Assembly: GCA_934699705.1 (NCBI GenBank)
Contig: CAKUXD010000025.1
Span: forward strand, 1 to 26,460
Length of the DNA: 26,460 bases
Source: an uncultured Candidatus Melainabacteria bacterium
GTDB taxonomy: Bacteria > Cyanobacteriota > Vampirovibrionia > Gastranaerophilales > Gastranaerophilaceae
Direction: 5' to 3'
Below are positions 6,621 to 15,287 of this stretch, piece by piece. The notes beneath the pieces are model-generated. The model saw only the letters and a program-made list of their open reading frames with translations, did not search any database and was not told the DNA's origin. Numbering within the stretch: position 1 is the first letter of the stretch; each line of letters opens with the position of its first letter. The translations under genes were made by a program, and so were the position numbers.

Positions 6621-7961
6621 ATGAAAATTGTTATTTACGGCGCAAGTGAATTTGGTTATCTGATTGCAAAGGAATTTTATCAACAACATGATGTAACGGT
6701 GATTGATAAAGAACCTTTAAATTCTGACGATTTTGATAAGTTAGATATCCGCTTTATAAATGGTGTTGCGGTTGATATTGAGGTTTTAAAACAAGCAAGT
6801 ATTAAAACTTCGGATATTTTCATTGCTTGCACTCCTAATGATGAAGCAAATATTGTTGCTTGTACTGTTGTAAAAAAACTTTCTAAAGTTAAGACGATTT
6901 GTTTTGTAACAAAAGAAGAATATAAAAATATTTTTTCTGTATTAAAAGAAAGTGATGTAAATATTTCATCTTCGGTTGATTCAATAATTTGGCCAGAAGA
7001 ACTTTTAACAGAAGAAATTTTCAGAATTGTTACTGTTGCAAAAGCTCTTGATGTTGAAAACTTTGCTGGCGGAAAAGCAAAGTTGTTGGAATACAAAATA
7101 GAAGCAAATTCTGTTTTGGTGGATAAAAAATTGCGTGATTGCTCATTTCCAACTGAAACTTTAATTGTTGGCCTGACGAGAGATGGCGAATTGTTTGTGC
7201 CTTATGGTGAAACAATTTTAAAAGAAGATGATAAAGTTATCTTCATGGGTTCTTCGCACTCGTTAGACATTTTGGCAGGTAAATTTTTCCATGAAAAAAA
7301 TATTACTAAAACTATTACAATTATAGGTGGTGGAAATGTAGGTTTAATGCTTGCCAGAGATTTAGAAGCCTTAAAAGTTAAAGTAAAAATTATTGAGAAA
7401 AATGAGAAACGTGCAGAATATTTGTCTGAAACGCTTTCAAACGCTTTGGTTTTAAACGGAGATGGTACAAATTTAGAATTATTAAACGAAGAAGAAATTG
7501 CTGAGTCTGATGTTGTAATCAGCGTAACAAATAATGACGAAAAGAACTTACTTTGCTCACTTTTAGCAAAACAATTGGGTGTAAAAAGAGTGATTTCAAG
7601 AGTATCTAAAATGTTTAATATTCCGTTGTTTGAGCAGGTTGGAATTGATATTGCGGTATCTACAAAAATTGCCGCTTTGCATGAGATTAAAAATGAATTT
7701 AGTCAAACAAATGTCGGTATTTTAGCAACCGTTGAACAAGGCAAGGGTGAAGTTTTAGATATTGTTATTCCTGAAAAATTTATAACAAAAAAACTGATGG
7801 ATTTAACTATGCCAACAAGGGCTGTAATTGGTATTATTAACAGAAATAAACACGTAATTATTCCAAAAGGTGATACCTTAATTATGGCAGGTGATGAGAT
7901 AATTGTTTTCACTAAAAACGAAGATGCGCAAAAGATTAAAGACTTTTTTAAGGTAGGTTAA
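6621..7961 (+). CDS. trkA: Trk potassium uptake regulatory subunit TrkA
   Basis: TrkA is the cytoplasmic nucleotide-binding gating ring for the TrkH potassium channel. The 446 residues show the full duplicated form: two RCK_N Rossmann domains (about 1-120 and 228-350), each followed by an RCK_C ligand domain. The second dinucleotide loop is canonical (IIGGGNVG). The first reads YGASEFG, with Ser in place of the middle Gly, so the first site may bind nucleotide differently. Acidic strand ends (VIDKE, IIEKNE) that contact ribose are present in both. The ATG at 6621 starts the Rossmann strand; frame sequence before it comes from the repeat region. The only Shine-Dalgarno-like GGAG is 12 nt away and would lie upstream of the predicted transcription start. 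trkH follows after one base. Confidence 0.93.
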   Translation: MKIVIYGASEFGYLIAKEFYQQHDVTVIDKEPLNSDDFDKLDIRFINGVAVDIEVLKQASIKTSDIFIACTPNDEANIVACTVVKKLSKVKTICFVTKEEYKNIFSVLKESDVNISSSVDSIIWPEELLTEEIFRIVTVAKALDVENFAGGKAKLLEYKIEANSVLVDKKLRDCSFPTETLIVGLTRDGELFVPYGETILKEDDKVIFMGSSHSLDILAGKFFHEKNITKTITIIGGGNVGLMLARDLEALKVKVKIIEKNEKRAEYLSETLSNALVLNGDGTNLELLNEEEIAESDVVISVTNNDEKNLLCSLLAKQLGVKRVISRVSKMFNIPLFEQVGIDIAVSTKIAALHEIKNEFSQTNVGILATVEQGKGEVLDIVIPEKFITKKLMDLTMPTRAVIGIINRNKHVIIPKGDTLIMAGDEIIVFTKNEDAQKIKDFFKVG

Positions 7962-7962
7962 A

Positions 7963-9432
7963 ATGAGATTAAGTTATATTTTTAACGCTGCGTCTTTTGT
8001 TCTTATTTGTATTGGTTTGGTAACGCTTTTGCCGATTATTGTTGCGCTTGTTTATGGCGAAACTTCCTCAATTATTCCGTTTGTTACAACTTCAGCTATC
8101 GCAGTTTTAACAGGTATCTTGTTCAAACTTTTAGTAAATCATTTTCTTACAAAAGACAAAAAAATGACAGATATCAAAAAGTCTGAAGGTTTAGCGACTG
8201 TCTTAATCTCTTGGGTTATATTTTCATTAATTGTAAGTATTCCATACTTGTTTTTTAATTTTAGTATTACAGATGCGTTTTTTGAAGGTATTTCAGGCGT
8301 AACAACAACGGGTGCAACGATTTTAACTCATTATAATTATCCGCATACTTTATTCTTTTGGCGTGCATTTACTCAATGGTTAGGCGGTATGGGGATTATA
8401 ATCTTGTTTATTGCGGTTTTACCTCAGTTTGCTGTCGCTGGTCGCCAAATGTTTTTTGCGGAAGCTCCTGGACCAACTGAGGACAAATTAACTCCTCGTA
8501 TTAAAAATACTGCAGTTGCTCTTTGGGGCTTATATATCATTTTAACAATTATTGAAATTGCGATGTTGGTTTATTTAAAAATGCCAATTTTCGATGCGAT
8601 TTGTAATGCGTTTTCAACGATGTCATCTGGTGGTATGTCGCCAAATGAATTTTCTATTGCAGGATATCACTCTTTGGCGGTAAGTTGGGTCGTTATTTTC
8701 TTTATGTTCTTGTCTGGTTGTAACTTAGCGTTGATTTACAGGGTTATTTCTCAATTTAAGTGGAAAATGATTTTTACAAACGAAGAATTTAGAACTTATA
8801 TTTTTATAATTTTAGGCGTTTCTCTTGCTATCGCATTATATTTCTGGGGAACTTCAAACGAATTTTCATTTGTAAACTTAACAAATATCGTATTTACTGT
8901 TGTGAGTTTAATGACTTCTACGGGGTTTGCTTGTAGTGATTATACTCATTGGGCAATTTCAGCTCAAATAATTTTGTTTATAGCATTAATTTTTGGTTCA
9001 TCTGCAGGTTCAACTGGTGGCGGTATTAAGATTATGAGAGCCTTGATAGTTTTCAAGTATTTGAAACGCGAAGTAATTAAATTTCTTCACCCAAATGCAG
9101 TTGTAACAATAAAATTGGATAAAACCACAGTTGCTCCAGAAATTATATCTCAAATTATCGGATTTGTAATTTTTTATATAGCAATATTGTTAATAAGTTC
9201 GCTTGTTGTATCGTTTATTGAAAACAATGCTGTAATTGGTTTTACTGGTTCGCTTGCCACTCTTAGCATTATAGGTCCTGCGTTTGGAAGCACACTTGGA
9301 CCAATGGGAAATTTTGAAAATTTACACGATATGACTAAAATAATTTTTATGTTTAATATGTTAATTGGTCGTTTAGAGTTAGTACCATTTTTGATATTAT
9401 TAAATAGAGATTTTTGGACTTTAAAAAAATAA
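7963..9432 (+). CDS. trkH: Trk potassium uptake channel subunit TrkH
   Basis: TrkH is the inner-membrane potassium-translocating subunit that works with TrkA. It is 489 residues, close to the usual size, with about 12 hydrophobic helices and four pore-loop repeats. Selectivity-filter signatures are visible as TTTGATIL, STMSSGGMSP, MTSTGFACSD and the final GPAFGSTLGP, each around the conserved filter Gly. The loop GSSAGSTGGGIK, where the third repeat is followed by a gating helix, is also present. It starts one base after the trkA stop with an AGGT site inside the trkA end, so the pair is an operon with coupled translation. The stop is followed by AAAGGAG of the next gene, 14 nt away, so all three genes are probably cotranscribed. 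Confidence 0.94.
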   Translation: MRLSYIFNAASFVLICIGLVTLLPIIVALVYGETSSIIPFVTTSAIAVLTGILFKLLVNHFLTKDKKMTDIKKSEGLATVLISWVIFSLIVSIPYLFFNFSITDAFFEGISGVTTTGATILTHYNYPHTLFFWRAFTQWLGGMGIIILFIAVLPQFAVAGRQMFFAEAPGPTEDKLTPRIKNTAVALWGLYIILTIIEIAMLVYLKMPIFDAICNAFSTMSSGGMSPNEFSIAGYHSLAVSWVVIFFMFLSGCNLALIYRVISQFKWKMIFTNEEFRTYIFIILGVSLAIALYFWGTSNEFSFVNLTNIVFTVVSLMTSTGFACSDYTHWAISAQIILFIALIFGSSAGSTGGGIKIMRALIVFKYLKREVIKFLHPNAVVTIKLDKTTVAPEIISQIIGFVIFYIAILLISSLVVSFIENNAVIGFTGSLATLSIIGPAFGSTLGPMGNFENLHDMTKIIFMFNMLIGRLELVPFLILLNRDFWTLKK

Positions 9433-9446
9433 GAAAGGAGTTAAAC

Positions 9447-9860
9447 ATGAAAATTCACACAGATTATTTATGGTTTTGTACAGAGCACGAACATGATTAT
9501 GTAAATATCACTTATGAAGTTGAAGAAATTTTGAAAAAAAGTGGTATTCAAGACGGTATGATTTTAGTTTCTGCAATGCATATAACAGCAGGGGTTTATG
9601 TGAACGATGCAGAAAGTGGTTTAATTCAGGATATTGAAAAATGGTTAGAAGATGTTGCTCCGGCAAATCCTCACTATTTACATCATAGAACAGGTGAAAC
9701 TAATGGTGATGCTCATTTAAAAAGTTTAACTATCGGGCATGAAATTATTGTTCCTGTAACAAACGGGCGCTTAGATTTTGGACCTTGGCAACAAATTTAT
9801 TACGCAGAATTTGACGGAATGCGCAAGAAAAGAGTTATTGTAAAGGTTATGGGTATTTAG
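9447..9860 (+). CDS. YjbQ/UPF0047 family protein
   Basis: This 137-residue protein is a full-length member of the YjbQ (UPF0047) family, a compact beta-fold. Family marks are HITAGVYVND, the His-rich PHYLHHRTGE, NGDAHLKSLTIG and the C-terminal LDFGPWQQIYYAEFDG. The conserved His and Asp residues point to a metal site. Weak thiamine phosphate synthase activity has been reported for a member, but the true role is unsettled. The ATG at 9447 has AAAGGAG 6 nt upstream; an upstream in-frame start inside trkH is unlikely. Its TAG overlaps the stop of the convergent lipA gene by four bases, with no terminator between them, so opposite transcripts will overlap. Confidence 0.9.
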   Translation: MKIHTDYLWFCTEHEHDYVNITYEVEEILKKSGIQDGMILVSAMHITAGVYVNDAESGLIQDIEKWLEDVAPANPHYLHHRTGETNGDAHLKSLTIGHEIIVPVTNGRLDFGPWQQIYYAEFDGMRKKRVIVKVMGI

Positions 9861-10699
9861 TTAAAAAGCTCAAAAGCGTTATAAGAACTACGAACAAGCG
9901 GTGCAATTTGATATTTCTCAAATCCCGCTTGTTTTGCTAACTCTTTTAGATGTTCAAATTCTTTTTCTGTGTAGTATTTTGCAACTTCTAAATGTTGTTT
10001 TGAAGGTTGAATATATTGTCCAATAGTTAAAATATCACAACCAGCTTCACGTAAATCTTTTAGTGTTTGCATAATTTCGTTTTCACTTTCGCCTAAACCG
10101 ACCATCAAACCTGATTTTGTGGGTATGTTAGAATTGTCTTTAATATATTTTAAAACATCAAGTGAGCGTCTGTAATTACCTTGAGGGCGCGCAATTTTAA
10201 AAAGATTTTCAACTGTTTCAATATTGTGATTGAAAACTTCTGGATTTGCCTTTATTATTGTATTTAAGGCATTTTTATCACCTTTAAAATCTGGAGTAAG
10301 AATTTCAATTTCTGTGTCAGGTGAAATTTTCCTGATTTCTTCAATTGTTTGTGCAAAGTGTTCAGCTCCACCGTCAGACAGGTCGTCGCGTGTTACAGAG
10401 GTTATAACTGAATATTTCAAACCAAGCTCGCTAACTGCTTTTGCAATATGTTTAGGTTCTTCTTTATCTAATGGCTCAGGGCGTTCGCAACTGATATTAC
10501 AATAACGACAATTTCTGGTGCAATTTTTACCCATAATTAAAAATGTTGCGGTATTTTTTTGATAGCATTCGTTTTTATTTGGGCATCTTGCGTTTTCACA
10601 GACTGTATTTAGGCAATTGTGTTTTAAAACTGCTCTTACGGTTTTTGTTTTTTCGGTATCAATAATTTGTCGTTTTAAGTAATCGGGTAATCTTTTCAT
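9857..10699 (-). CDS. lipA: Lipoyl synthase (radical SAM)
   Basis: LipA inserts two sulfur atoms into protein-bound octanoyl groups to form lipoate, the cofactor of 2-oxoacid dehydrogenases and the glycine cleavage system. The 280 residues show both Fe-S sites: the auxiliary cluster Cys34-x4-Cys39-x5-Cys45 and the radical-SAM cluster Cys60-x3-Cys64-x2-Cys67. The C-terminal RSSYNA carries the Ser that ligates the auxiliary cluster in known LipA. The ATG overlaps the end of the dihydrolipoamide dehydrogenase gene by four bases (ATGA type), so lipoate synthesis is translationally coupled to a lipoate-using enzyme. The octanoyl-transferase and E2 or GcvH partners are not in this window. Confidence 0.95.
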   Translation of the reverse strand: MKRLPDYLKRQIIDTEKTKTVRAVLKHNCLNTVCENARCPNKNECYQKNTATFLIMGKNCTRNCRYCNISCERPEPLDKEEPKHIAKAVSELGLKYSVITSVTRDDLSDGGAEHFAQTIEEIRKISPDTEIEILTPDFKGDKNALNTIIKANPEVFNHNIETVENLFKIARPQGNYRRSLDVLKYIKDNSNIPTKSGLMVGLGESENEIMQTLKDLREAGCDILTIGQYIQPSKQHLEVAKYYTEKEFEHLKELAKQAGFEKYQIAPLVRSSYNAFELFN

Positions 10700-11934
10700 A
10701 ATCCTAAAATGCTTTCATATATGCCTTCTGAGTAGGTTGGGTGAGCAAAGCAAACTTTTTTTAAATCCTCTACTTTAATTTCATTTTGCATTGCTATTGT
10801 AAACTGATGAATAAGCGCAGAAGCCTCTTTTGAGATGATATGAGCGCCTATAATATTTCCGTCATAAGATAAAACTTTGATAAACCCTTCAATTTCATTG
10901 TCGCAATGAGCTTTTCCTAATGCACGTATTGGGTAAACAGATTTTTTGTAGCTTCCAACAGGTAAATCTTGTTCGTTTGCGCCAACCCAAGCAATTTCAG
11001 GTGTTCCGTAAATTACGCTTGGTACAAATACATTGTCAAAATGAATACCAGAAACTAATGCTCTTGCTTGATACATAGCAAAATTTGCAAGCATTAGTTG
11101 ATTACAAGCATCGCCGATTACAGTTGTTTTACCATTGATTTCTGGCTTTATTGGCGTTCTTCCGATTGCAACAAGTACAAAATCAGGTTCAAAAACTTCT
11201 CCGTTTGATAATGTAACTTTTTTGTCTTCAATTTTTTCGATTACAGTTGAAAGTTTTAATCCGATTTTTCTCATTTTGAACATTCTTTCAACATATTTTG
11301 AAACTTCTTCATCGGCAATTGAAAGCATTCTGCTTTGAGCTTCAACTATTGTAACTTCGCAATTTATATCATTGAAAATTCTTGCCCATTCAATGCCTTC
11401 TGCGCCTGCGCCAACAATTACAACACTTTTAGGAGTTTGTTTTAATTCAAATAAATCATCTGAATTTAAAATAAATTCGTGGTCAAAGTCGTAGCCTTTT
11501 AATGGTTTTGGGGTTGAACCAGTTGCAGTAATGATTTTTGAACAAGAATATTCTTTTTCTCCACATTTTATAATGTTTTCTGCACTTACGAAGGCTTCAC
11601 CTTCAATAATTTCAACACCTTTTGCCTGTAATGTTTTAGTAAGTGCATTTCTAAGTGTTTCTACAACTTTATTTTTTCTTTCCATTACTGTTTCAAAATT
11701 AAAAGTTAAATTTTCAGCCGTAATTCCAAGATTTTCTGCGTTTTTAACCTCTTTATATAAATCTGCCGAATGTAAAATTGTTTTTGTCGGTATGCAACCT
11801 TGATTTAAACACGTTCCGCCGATTTTATCTTTTTCAAATAAAACGACTGACAGTCCTCGTTCGCTTGCTAATAAAGCCGCAGTAAATCCAGCAGGGCCTG
11901 CGCCAATAATCCCGTAATCATAAGTCTTTACCAT
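10696..11934 (-). CDS. lpdA: Dihydrolipoamide dehydrogenase-like flavoprotein (shortened)
   Basis: This FAD enzyme of the class I pyridine nucleotide-disulfide oxidoreductases should reoxidise dihydrolipoamide with NAD+. The FAD loop GAGPAG is near residue 8, the redox pair is Cys42-LNQG-Cys47 within GGTCLNQGCIPTK, the NAD loop is GAGAEG, and the His-x-Pro catalytic end is AHPTYSEGIYE with the partner Glu. At 412 residues it is about 50 shorter than typical Lpd. The gap between GRTP and the FAD-binding GDA motif is only about a dozen residues, where around 35 are usual, so a surface segment is missing. I start at the ATG at 11934, with AGGA overlapping the alr stop; the frame extends 17 codons into alr. 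Its overlap with lipA supports a lipoamide role over other family functions. Confidence 0.87.
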   Translation of the reverse strand: MVKTYDYGIIGAGPAGFTAALLASERGLSVVLFEKDKIGGTCLNQGCIPTKTILHSADLYKEVKNAENLGITAENLTFNFETVMERKNKVVETLRNALTKTLQAKGVEIIEGEAFVSAENIIKCGEKEYSCSKIITATGSTPKPLKGYDFDHEFILNSDDLFELKQTPKSVVIVGAGAEGIEWARIFNDINCEVTIVEAQSRMLSIADEEVSKYVERMFKMRKIGLKLSTVIEKIEDKKVTLSNGEVFEPDFVLVAIGRTPIKPEINGKTTVIGDACNQLMLANFAMYQARALVSGIHFDNVFVPSVIYGTPEIAWVGANEQDLPVGSYKKSVYPIRALGKAHCDNEIEGFIKVLSYDGNIIGAHIISKEASALIHQFTIAMQNEIKVEDLKKVCFAHPTYSEGIYESILGL

Positions 11935-11942
11935 AATATTTC

Positions 11943-13067
11943 CTATCTTGTATATACTCTTGTTAATCTTGTTTTTAAATGGCACATTATTTCATAGTGA
12001 ATTGTACCCATAATATTTGCCCATTCCAGAATTGGCAGGCTTTCGTCTAATAATGTTATAACATCGCCAGTTTTTGCATTAATTCCTGTAATATCAAACA
12101 TCATTTGATCCATCGCAACATTACCAACTTGTTTAACTTTTTGTCCATTTATGTGTCCATAGAATTTGTTTGAAATAAGTCGTGGAATGCCGTCTGCGTA
12201 TCCTAAAGGTACTGTTGCTATTGTAGTTGGTTTATCTGCAACAAAAGTGTGTCCATAACTTACACCATCGCCTTTTTCGATTTCGTGAATGTGTATAATT
12301 CTTGTTTTTACAGACATTGCTTGTTTTAAATTTATACTTTGCGCACCTTCAATTAAATCAGGATACAAACCGTATAAGCCAATTCCACCTCTAACCATAT
12401 TGTAAGTACATTTGTAAATATTACTTGTGATAATACCTGCAGTATTCAAAATATGTAATAATAACCCGTCTGTGTTGACTTGTGAAATAATATTTTCCCA
12501 AATTTCAAGTTGTTTTTCAGTTTTTTCTTTAATTTCTGCGTTTGCAAGATGTGAAAAAATTCCTTGTAATTCCATACAGTCTAGTGATTGAACTTTTTTG
12601 ATATATTCAATAGCGTCTTTTGGTGAAATACCAATTCTATTCATGCCAGTATCAAGTTTAATATGTGTTTTTACAGGTTTTCCTAGTCTTTCATAAGTTT
12701 TTTTGCAAGCCTCAATGTGTTCTGGGGTGAAACTCGTAATCGTAATATTATTTTCAACTGCGGTTGGTAAAGCCCAGTAAGGAACTGCACCAAGAACTAA
12801 AATCTCTGCATTTATGCCGTTTTCTCTTAAATTTAGAGCTTCATCAATTGATGCCACGCCGAACATATCAACCCCAAGTGCCAAAAGTGTTGGCGCAAGC
12901 ATTGCCGCACCATGACCGTAAGCATCAGCTTTTACAACTGCTAAAAACTTTTTATCAGCCGGAATACATTTTTTAAGTTCTTTTACATTGTTTGAAACAT
13001 TTTCAATGTTTACTTCTACCCACGAATCTCTGTGGGCACTTATGTTTGATGTTCTTGAAATTTTCAT
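11943..13067 (-). CDS. alr: Alanine racemase
   Basis: Alr makes D-alanine for peptidoglycan from L-alanine using PLP. The 374 residues have the normal two-domain form. The PLP lysine is Lys46 in VVKADAYGHG, the N-terminal TIM barrel contains HIKLDTGMNRIG, and the C-terminal beta domain carries the catalytic Tyr in VSYGHTF followed by PLGYADG. The conserved MVRGGIGLYG segment is present. The stop overlaps the ribosome site of the lpdA-like gene and the MFS gene ends 17 nt upstream, so it sits inside a mixed operon. The ATG has only a weak ribosome site, which suggests coupling to the gene before it. Confidence 0.95.
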   Translation of the reverse strand: MKISRTSNISAHRDSWVEVNIENVSNNVKELKKCIPADKKFLAVVKADAYGHGAAMLAPTLLALGVDMFGVASIDEALNLRENGINAEILVLGAVPYWALPTAVENNITITSFTPEHIEACKKTYERLGKPVKTHIKLDTGMNRIGISPKDAIEYIKKVQSLDCMELQGIFSHLANAEIKEKTEKQLEIWENIISQVNTDGLLLHILNTAGIITSNIYKCTYNMVRGGIGLYGLYPDLIEGAQSINLKQAMSVKTRIIHIHEIEKGDGVSYGHTFVADKPTTIATVPLGYADGIPRLISNKFYGHINGQKVKQVGNVAMDQMMFDITGINAKTGDVITLLDESLPILEWANIMGTIHYEIMCHLKTRLTRVYTR

Positions 13068-13084
13068 AGCATTCTAAGTATAGT

Positions 13085-14245
13085 TTAAATTTCACTTACT
13101 TTCAAGTATTTAACAAAATACGCGCAAAAGGCTGGAATTATACCTGCAATAAACAGCATTTGTAAAACACCGAATTTCTGAGCTAAAAATCCCATTCCGC
13201 TTAATAATACGCCAACAAATCCCCAACAAAAACCGTTTAAAAAGCCTCCGATGATACTTTTATATTGAGGTAATTCTTTCTGTGCCAAAACCATTGTGAT
13301 AGGAGTTGCAAGCATTAGGACAAAAGCCATTAAAACGAAATCGCAAAGTGCTAAAATTGGAAGAGTTTTATATGTAAATACGAAAATTGACATTAAAACA
13401 GGCATTGAAAGCATTGAAAAATAAATTATTTGTTTTGTACCCATTATTTTTTCAACTCTATTACTTAAAAGCGAACCGATACCACCTGCCAACATAAAGA
13501 AAAATAATGCTGTTCCGATGTAAAAAGCATCGTGTCCATAATCTTTCCATAAAAATGGCAACAAAATAGCGCAACTGCTTGATATTAAAGCCTTCATAAT
13601 AGAAATCAAAATAAGAATTTTAATCTGTAAATTTGATAATATTGCTTTAAAAACTTCAAGAATATTTTTCTTTTCTGGTTTTTTGTCAATGTTTGAAATC
13701 TTAGGTACGCAAGCGAACATTAATAATGCTAAAATTACGCCCAAAATTGAAGTATAAGGCATTTTTTCTAAGCTAAAATAGTGTGTAACGCTAGATGAAA
13801 GCATTGGACCAAAAGCATATCCAATTGAGCCTAAACTTAGGAAAATTCCCATATTTTTAGTGAAATCTTCTTTTGTAAATCTTATAACAAATCCAATTCC
13901 TTGCGGGTGAAAAATGCTTACTCCTAAACTTGCAAGAATTATGTATAACAACAGAGTCCAAACATTATTTGCGCAAGATGATAATGGAAAAAATATTGCA
14001 CTAAGCAGTAAACCCCAGAAAATAAATCCTCGTTTAAAAATATTATCAGCAAAAAAACCAAAAATTGGTTGTAATAATTGAGAGAATAATTGAGAAATAC
14101 TCATTAATAGTGCTGCAACACCCATTGAGATACCTATTTTTGCAGCAATAAACGGCATTATAGGATTTAAAAATCCTGAATAACTGTCAGTTATAAAGTG
14201 TGCAGCTGAAAGCCATGCCATTGTTTTATTGTTTTTGATACTCAT
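13085..14245 (-). CDS. MFS transporter, fosmidomycin-resistance-like
   Basis: This 386-residue protein has about 12 hydrophobic helices and no periplasmic domain, as expected for a major facilitator. The N-terminal AHFITDSYSGFLNPIMPFI and the GVSIFHPQGIGFV segment resemble the fosmidomycin-resistance (Fsr) branch, whose first helices carry an equivalent D-x-Y-x-GF and FHP motif. A charged loop ADNIFKRG takes the place of the usual MFS loop 2-3 motif. Members export small drugs or sugar-phosphate-like compounds; the substrate here cannot be told. It lies between the AICAR-transformylase-like gene and alr in the same direction. The ATG has no good Shine-Dalgarno because the upstream spacer is a 21 bp tandem repeat. 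Confidence 0.87.
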   Translation of the reverse strand: MSIKNNKTMAWLSAAHFITDSYSGFLNPIMPFIAAKIGISMGVAALLMSISQLFSQLLQPIFGFFADNIFKRGFIFWGLLLSAIFFPLSSCANNVWTLLLYIILASLGVSIFHPQGIGFVIRFTKEDFTKNMGIFLSLGSIGYAFGPMLSSSVTHYFSLEKMPYTSILGVILALLMFACVPKISNIDKKPEKKNILEVFKAILSNLQIKILILISIMKALISSSCAILLPFLWKDYGHDAFYIGTALFFFMLAGGIGSLLSNRVEKIMGTKQIIYFSMLSMPVLMSIFVFTYKTLPILALCDFVLMAFVLMLATPITMVLAQKELPQYKSIIGGFLNGFCWGFVGVLLSGMGFLAQKFGVLQMLFIAGIIPAFCAYFVKYLKVSEI

Positions 14246-14254
14246 ATTCTTAAT

Positions 14255-14296
14255 TTCTAATTTTTAATTTCTAAATTCTAATTTTTAACTTCTAAA
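14255..14296. repeat. 21 bp tandem direct repeat (two copies)
   Basis: Copies at 14255-14275 and 14276-14296 differ at one base; each begins TTCTAATTTTTAA. The second copy covers the last codons and stop of the gene at 14285, and the first fills most of the spacer before the MFS gene. Slippage could change the spacer or the C-terminus. Confidence 0.8.
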
Positions 14297-15214
14297 GTGT
14301 TCAATTCCAGTTGTTACTAAAGCAATTTCGTATTTGTCGCATTGTTCAATAACTTTTTTATCAAGTACAGAACCGCCAGATTGAATTATTAACGCAATTC
14401 TACCTTTCGCTGCTGTGTGAATTATATCAAGAGAGGTAATAGCTCTATCTGTTGCTAAAACTGCGTCTTTTGTGCTATCACACGCCGAATCCATGGCTGA
14501 TTCGCAAGCCTGTACAAAAGATGTTTCTCCCTGACCGATAGAAATTGTTTTGAAATTCTTAGCTATAACAACTGCGTCTGATTTTGCGTATTTTGCAACT
14601 TTAAATGCAAAAATTGCATCTTCTAATTGTTCTTGTTCAGGTTTTTTCTTGGTTTGAACTTTAAATGTTTCCTTGTTAAAATCTGCTCTATCTGCATCTT
14701 GTTCCAAAATTCCAAATGGAGTTATTTTTAATTCTTGTGATACTGAAATCTTAACTTCTTCTAGTGGTGTGTTTAATTTAACAATTTTTAAGTTTTCATT
14801 TTTCTTTAAAATATTCAAGGCTTCTTTGTCGTAACCAATTGCAAAAATAAGTTCAAATTGGCTTTGCGCAAGTTTTTTAGCTGTTCTTTCGTCAACTATT
14901 TTAGAAAAACCAACACAAGAACCGATTGAGCAAACAGGGTCGCAATCAACTGCTTTGGCATAAGAGTCAATCAAGGTTTTGCCAAGTGAAACCGCAAAAG
15001 GTAATCCTGTTTTTGCTAATACTGTTGCAAATACGTCATAAAATTCGCTTAACAACTCGACAAGTGCCATCATATTCAAATAATTAACATAACTCAATTC
15101 TCCGCCATTTAAAAGTTCTATATCAATAGAACTTTCACTTTTATACAAACAAGCAGTTTGTTGACGGTTTTCACCATATTTAAAATCAGTTATTTTTTCT
15201 AAATTTTCTAACAT
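14285..15214 (-). CDS. Stand-alone AICAR transformylase-like protein with altered active site
   Basis: The 309 residues align along the full C-terminal AICAR transformylase domain of PurH: KYGENRQQ near the start, YVNYLNMMALVELL, DSYAKAV-DCDP, AFKVAKYAKSDAVVIAKN, IIQSGGSVLDKKVI and the end TTGIEHFRS. The N-terminal IMP cyclohydrolase domain is absent. Key residues are changed. The Lys-His of the usual VKHANPCG motif falls in LAKTGLPFAV, without the Lys-His pair. The FGG after the DP motif is IGS. The Arg of the GQMSR motif is Phe (GETSF). DAFFPFRDG has become DRAITSLDI. Catalysis of AICAR formylation is therefore doubtful. It may bind a nucleotide or folate, act in another reaction, or be a fading paralog. 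The ATG at 15214 has AGGAG at normal spacing. Confidence 0.8.
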   Translation of the reverse strand: MLENLEKITDFKYGENRQQTACLYKSESSIDIELLNGGELSYVNYLNMMALVELLSEFYDVFATVLAKTGLPFAVSLGKTLIDSYAKAVDCDPVCSIGSCVGFSKIVDERTAKKLAQSQFELIFAIGYDKEALNILKKNENLKIVKLNTPLEEVKISVSQELKITPFGILEQDADRADFNKETFKVQTKKKPEQEQLEDAIFAFKVAKYAKSDAVVIAKNFKTISIGQGETSFVQACESAMDSACDSTKDAVLATDRAITSLDIIHTAAKGRIALIIQSGGSVLDKKVIEQCDKYEIALVTTGIEHFRS

Positions 15215-15287
15215 TTTATCTCCTGTTCCTCAATTGAATTTTAGCACGAAAATATCTTAAAAGTAAGTAGTTATCATGCTTTTGACG

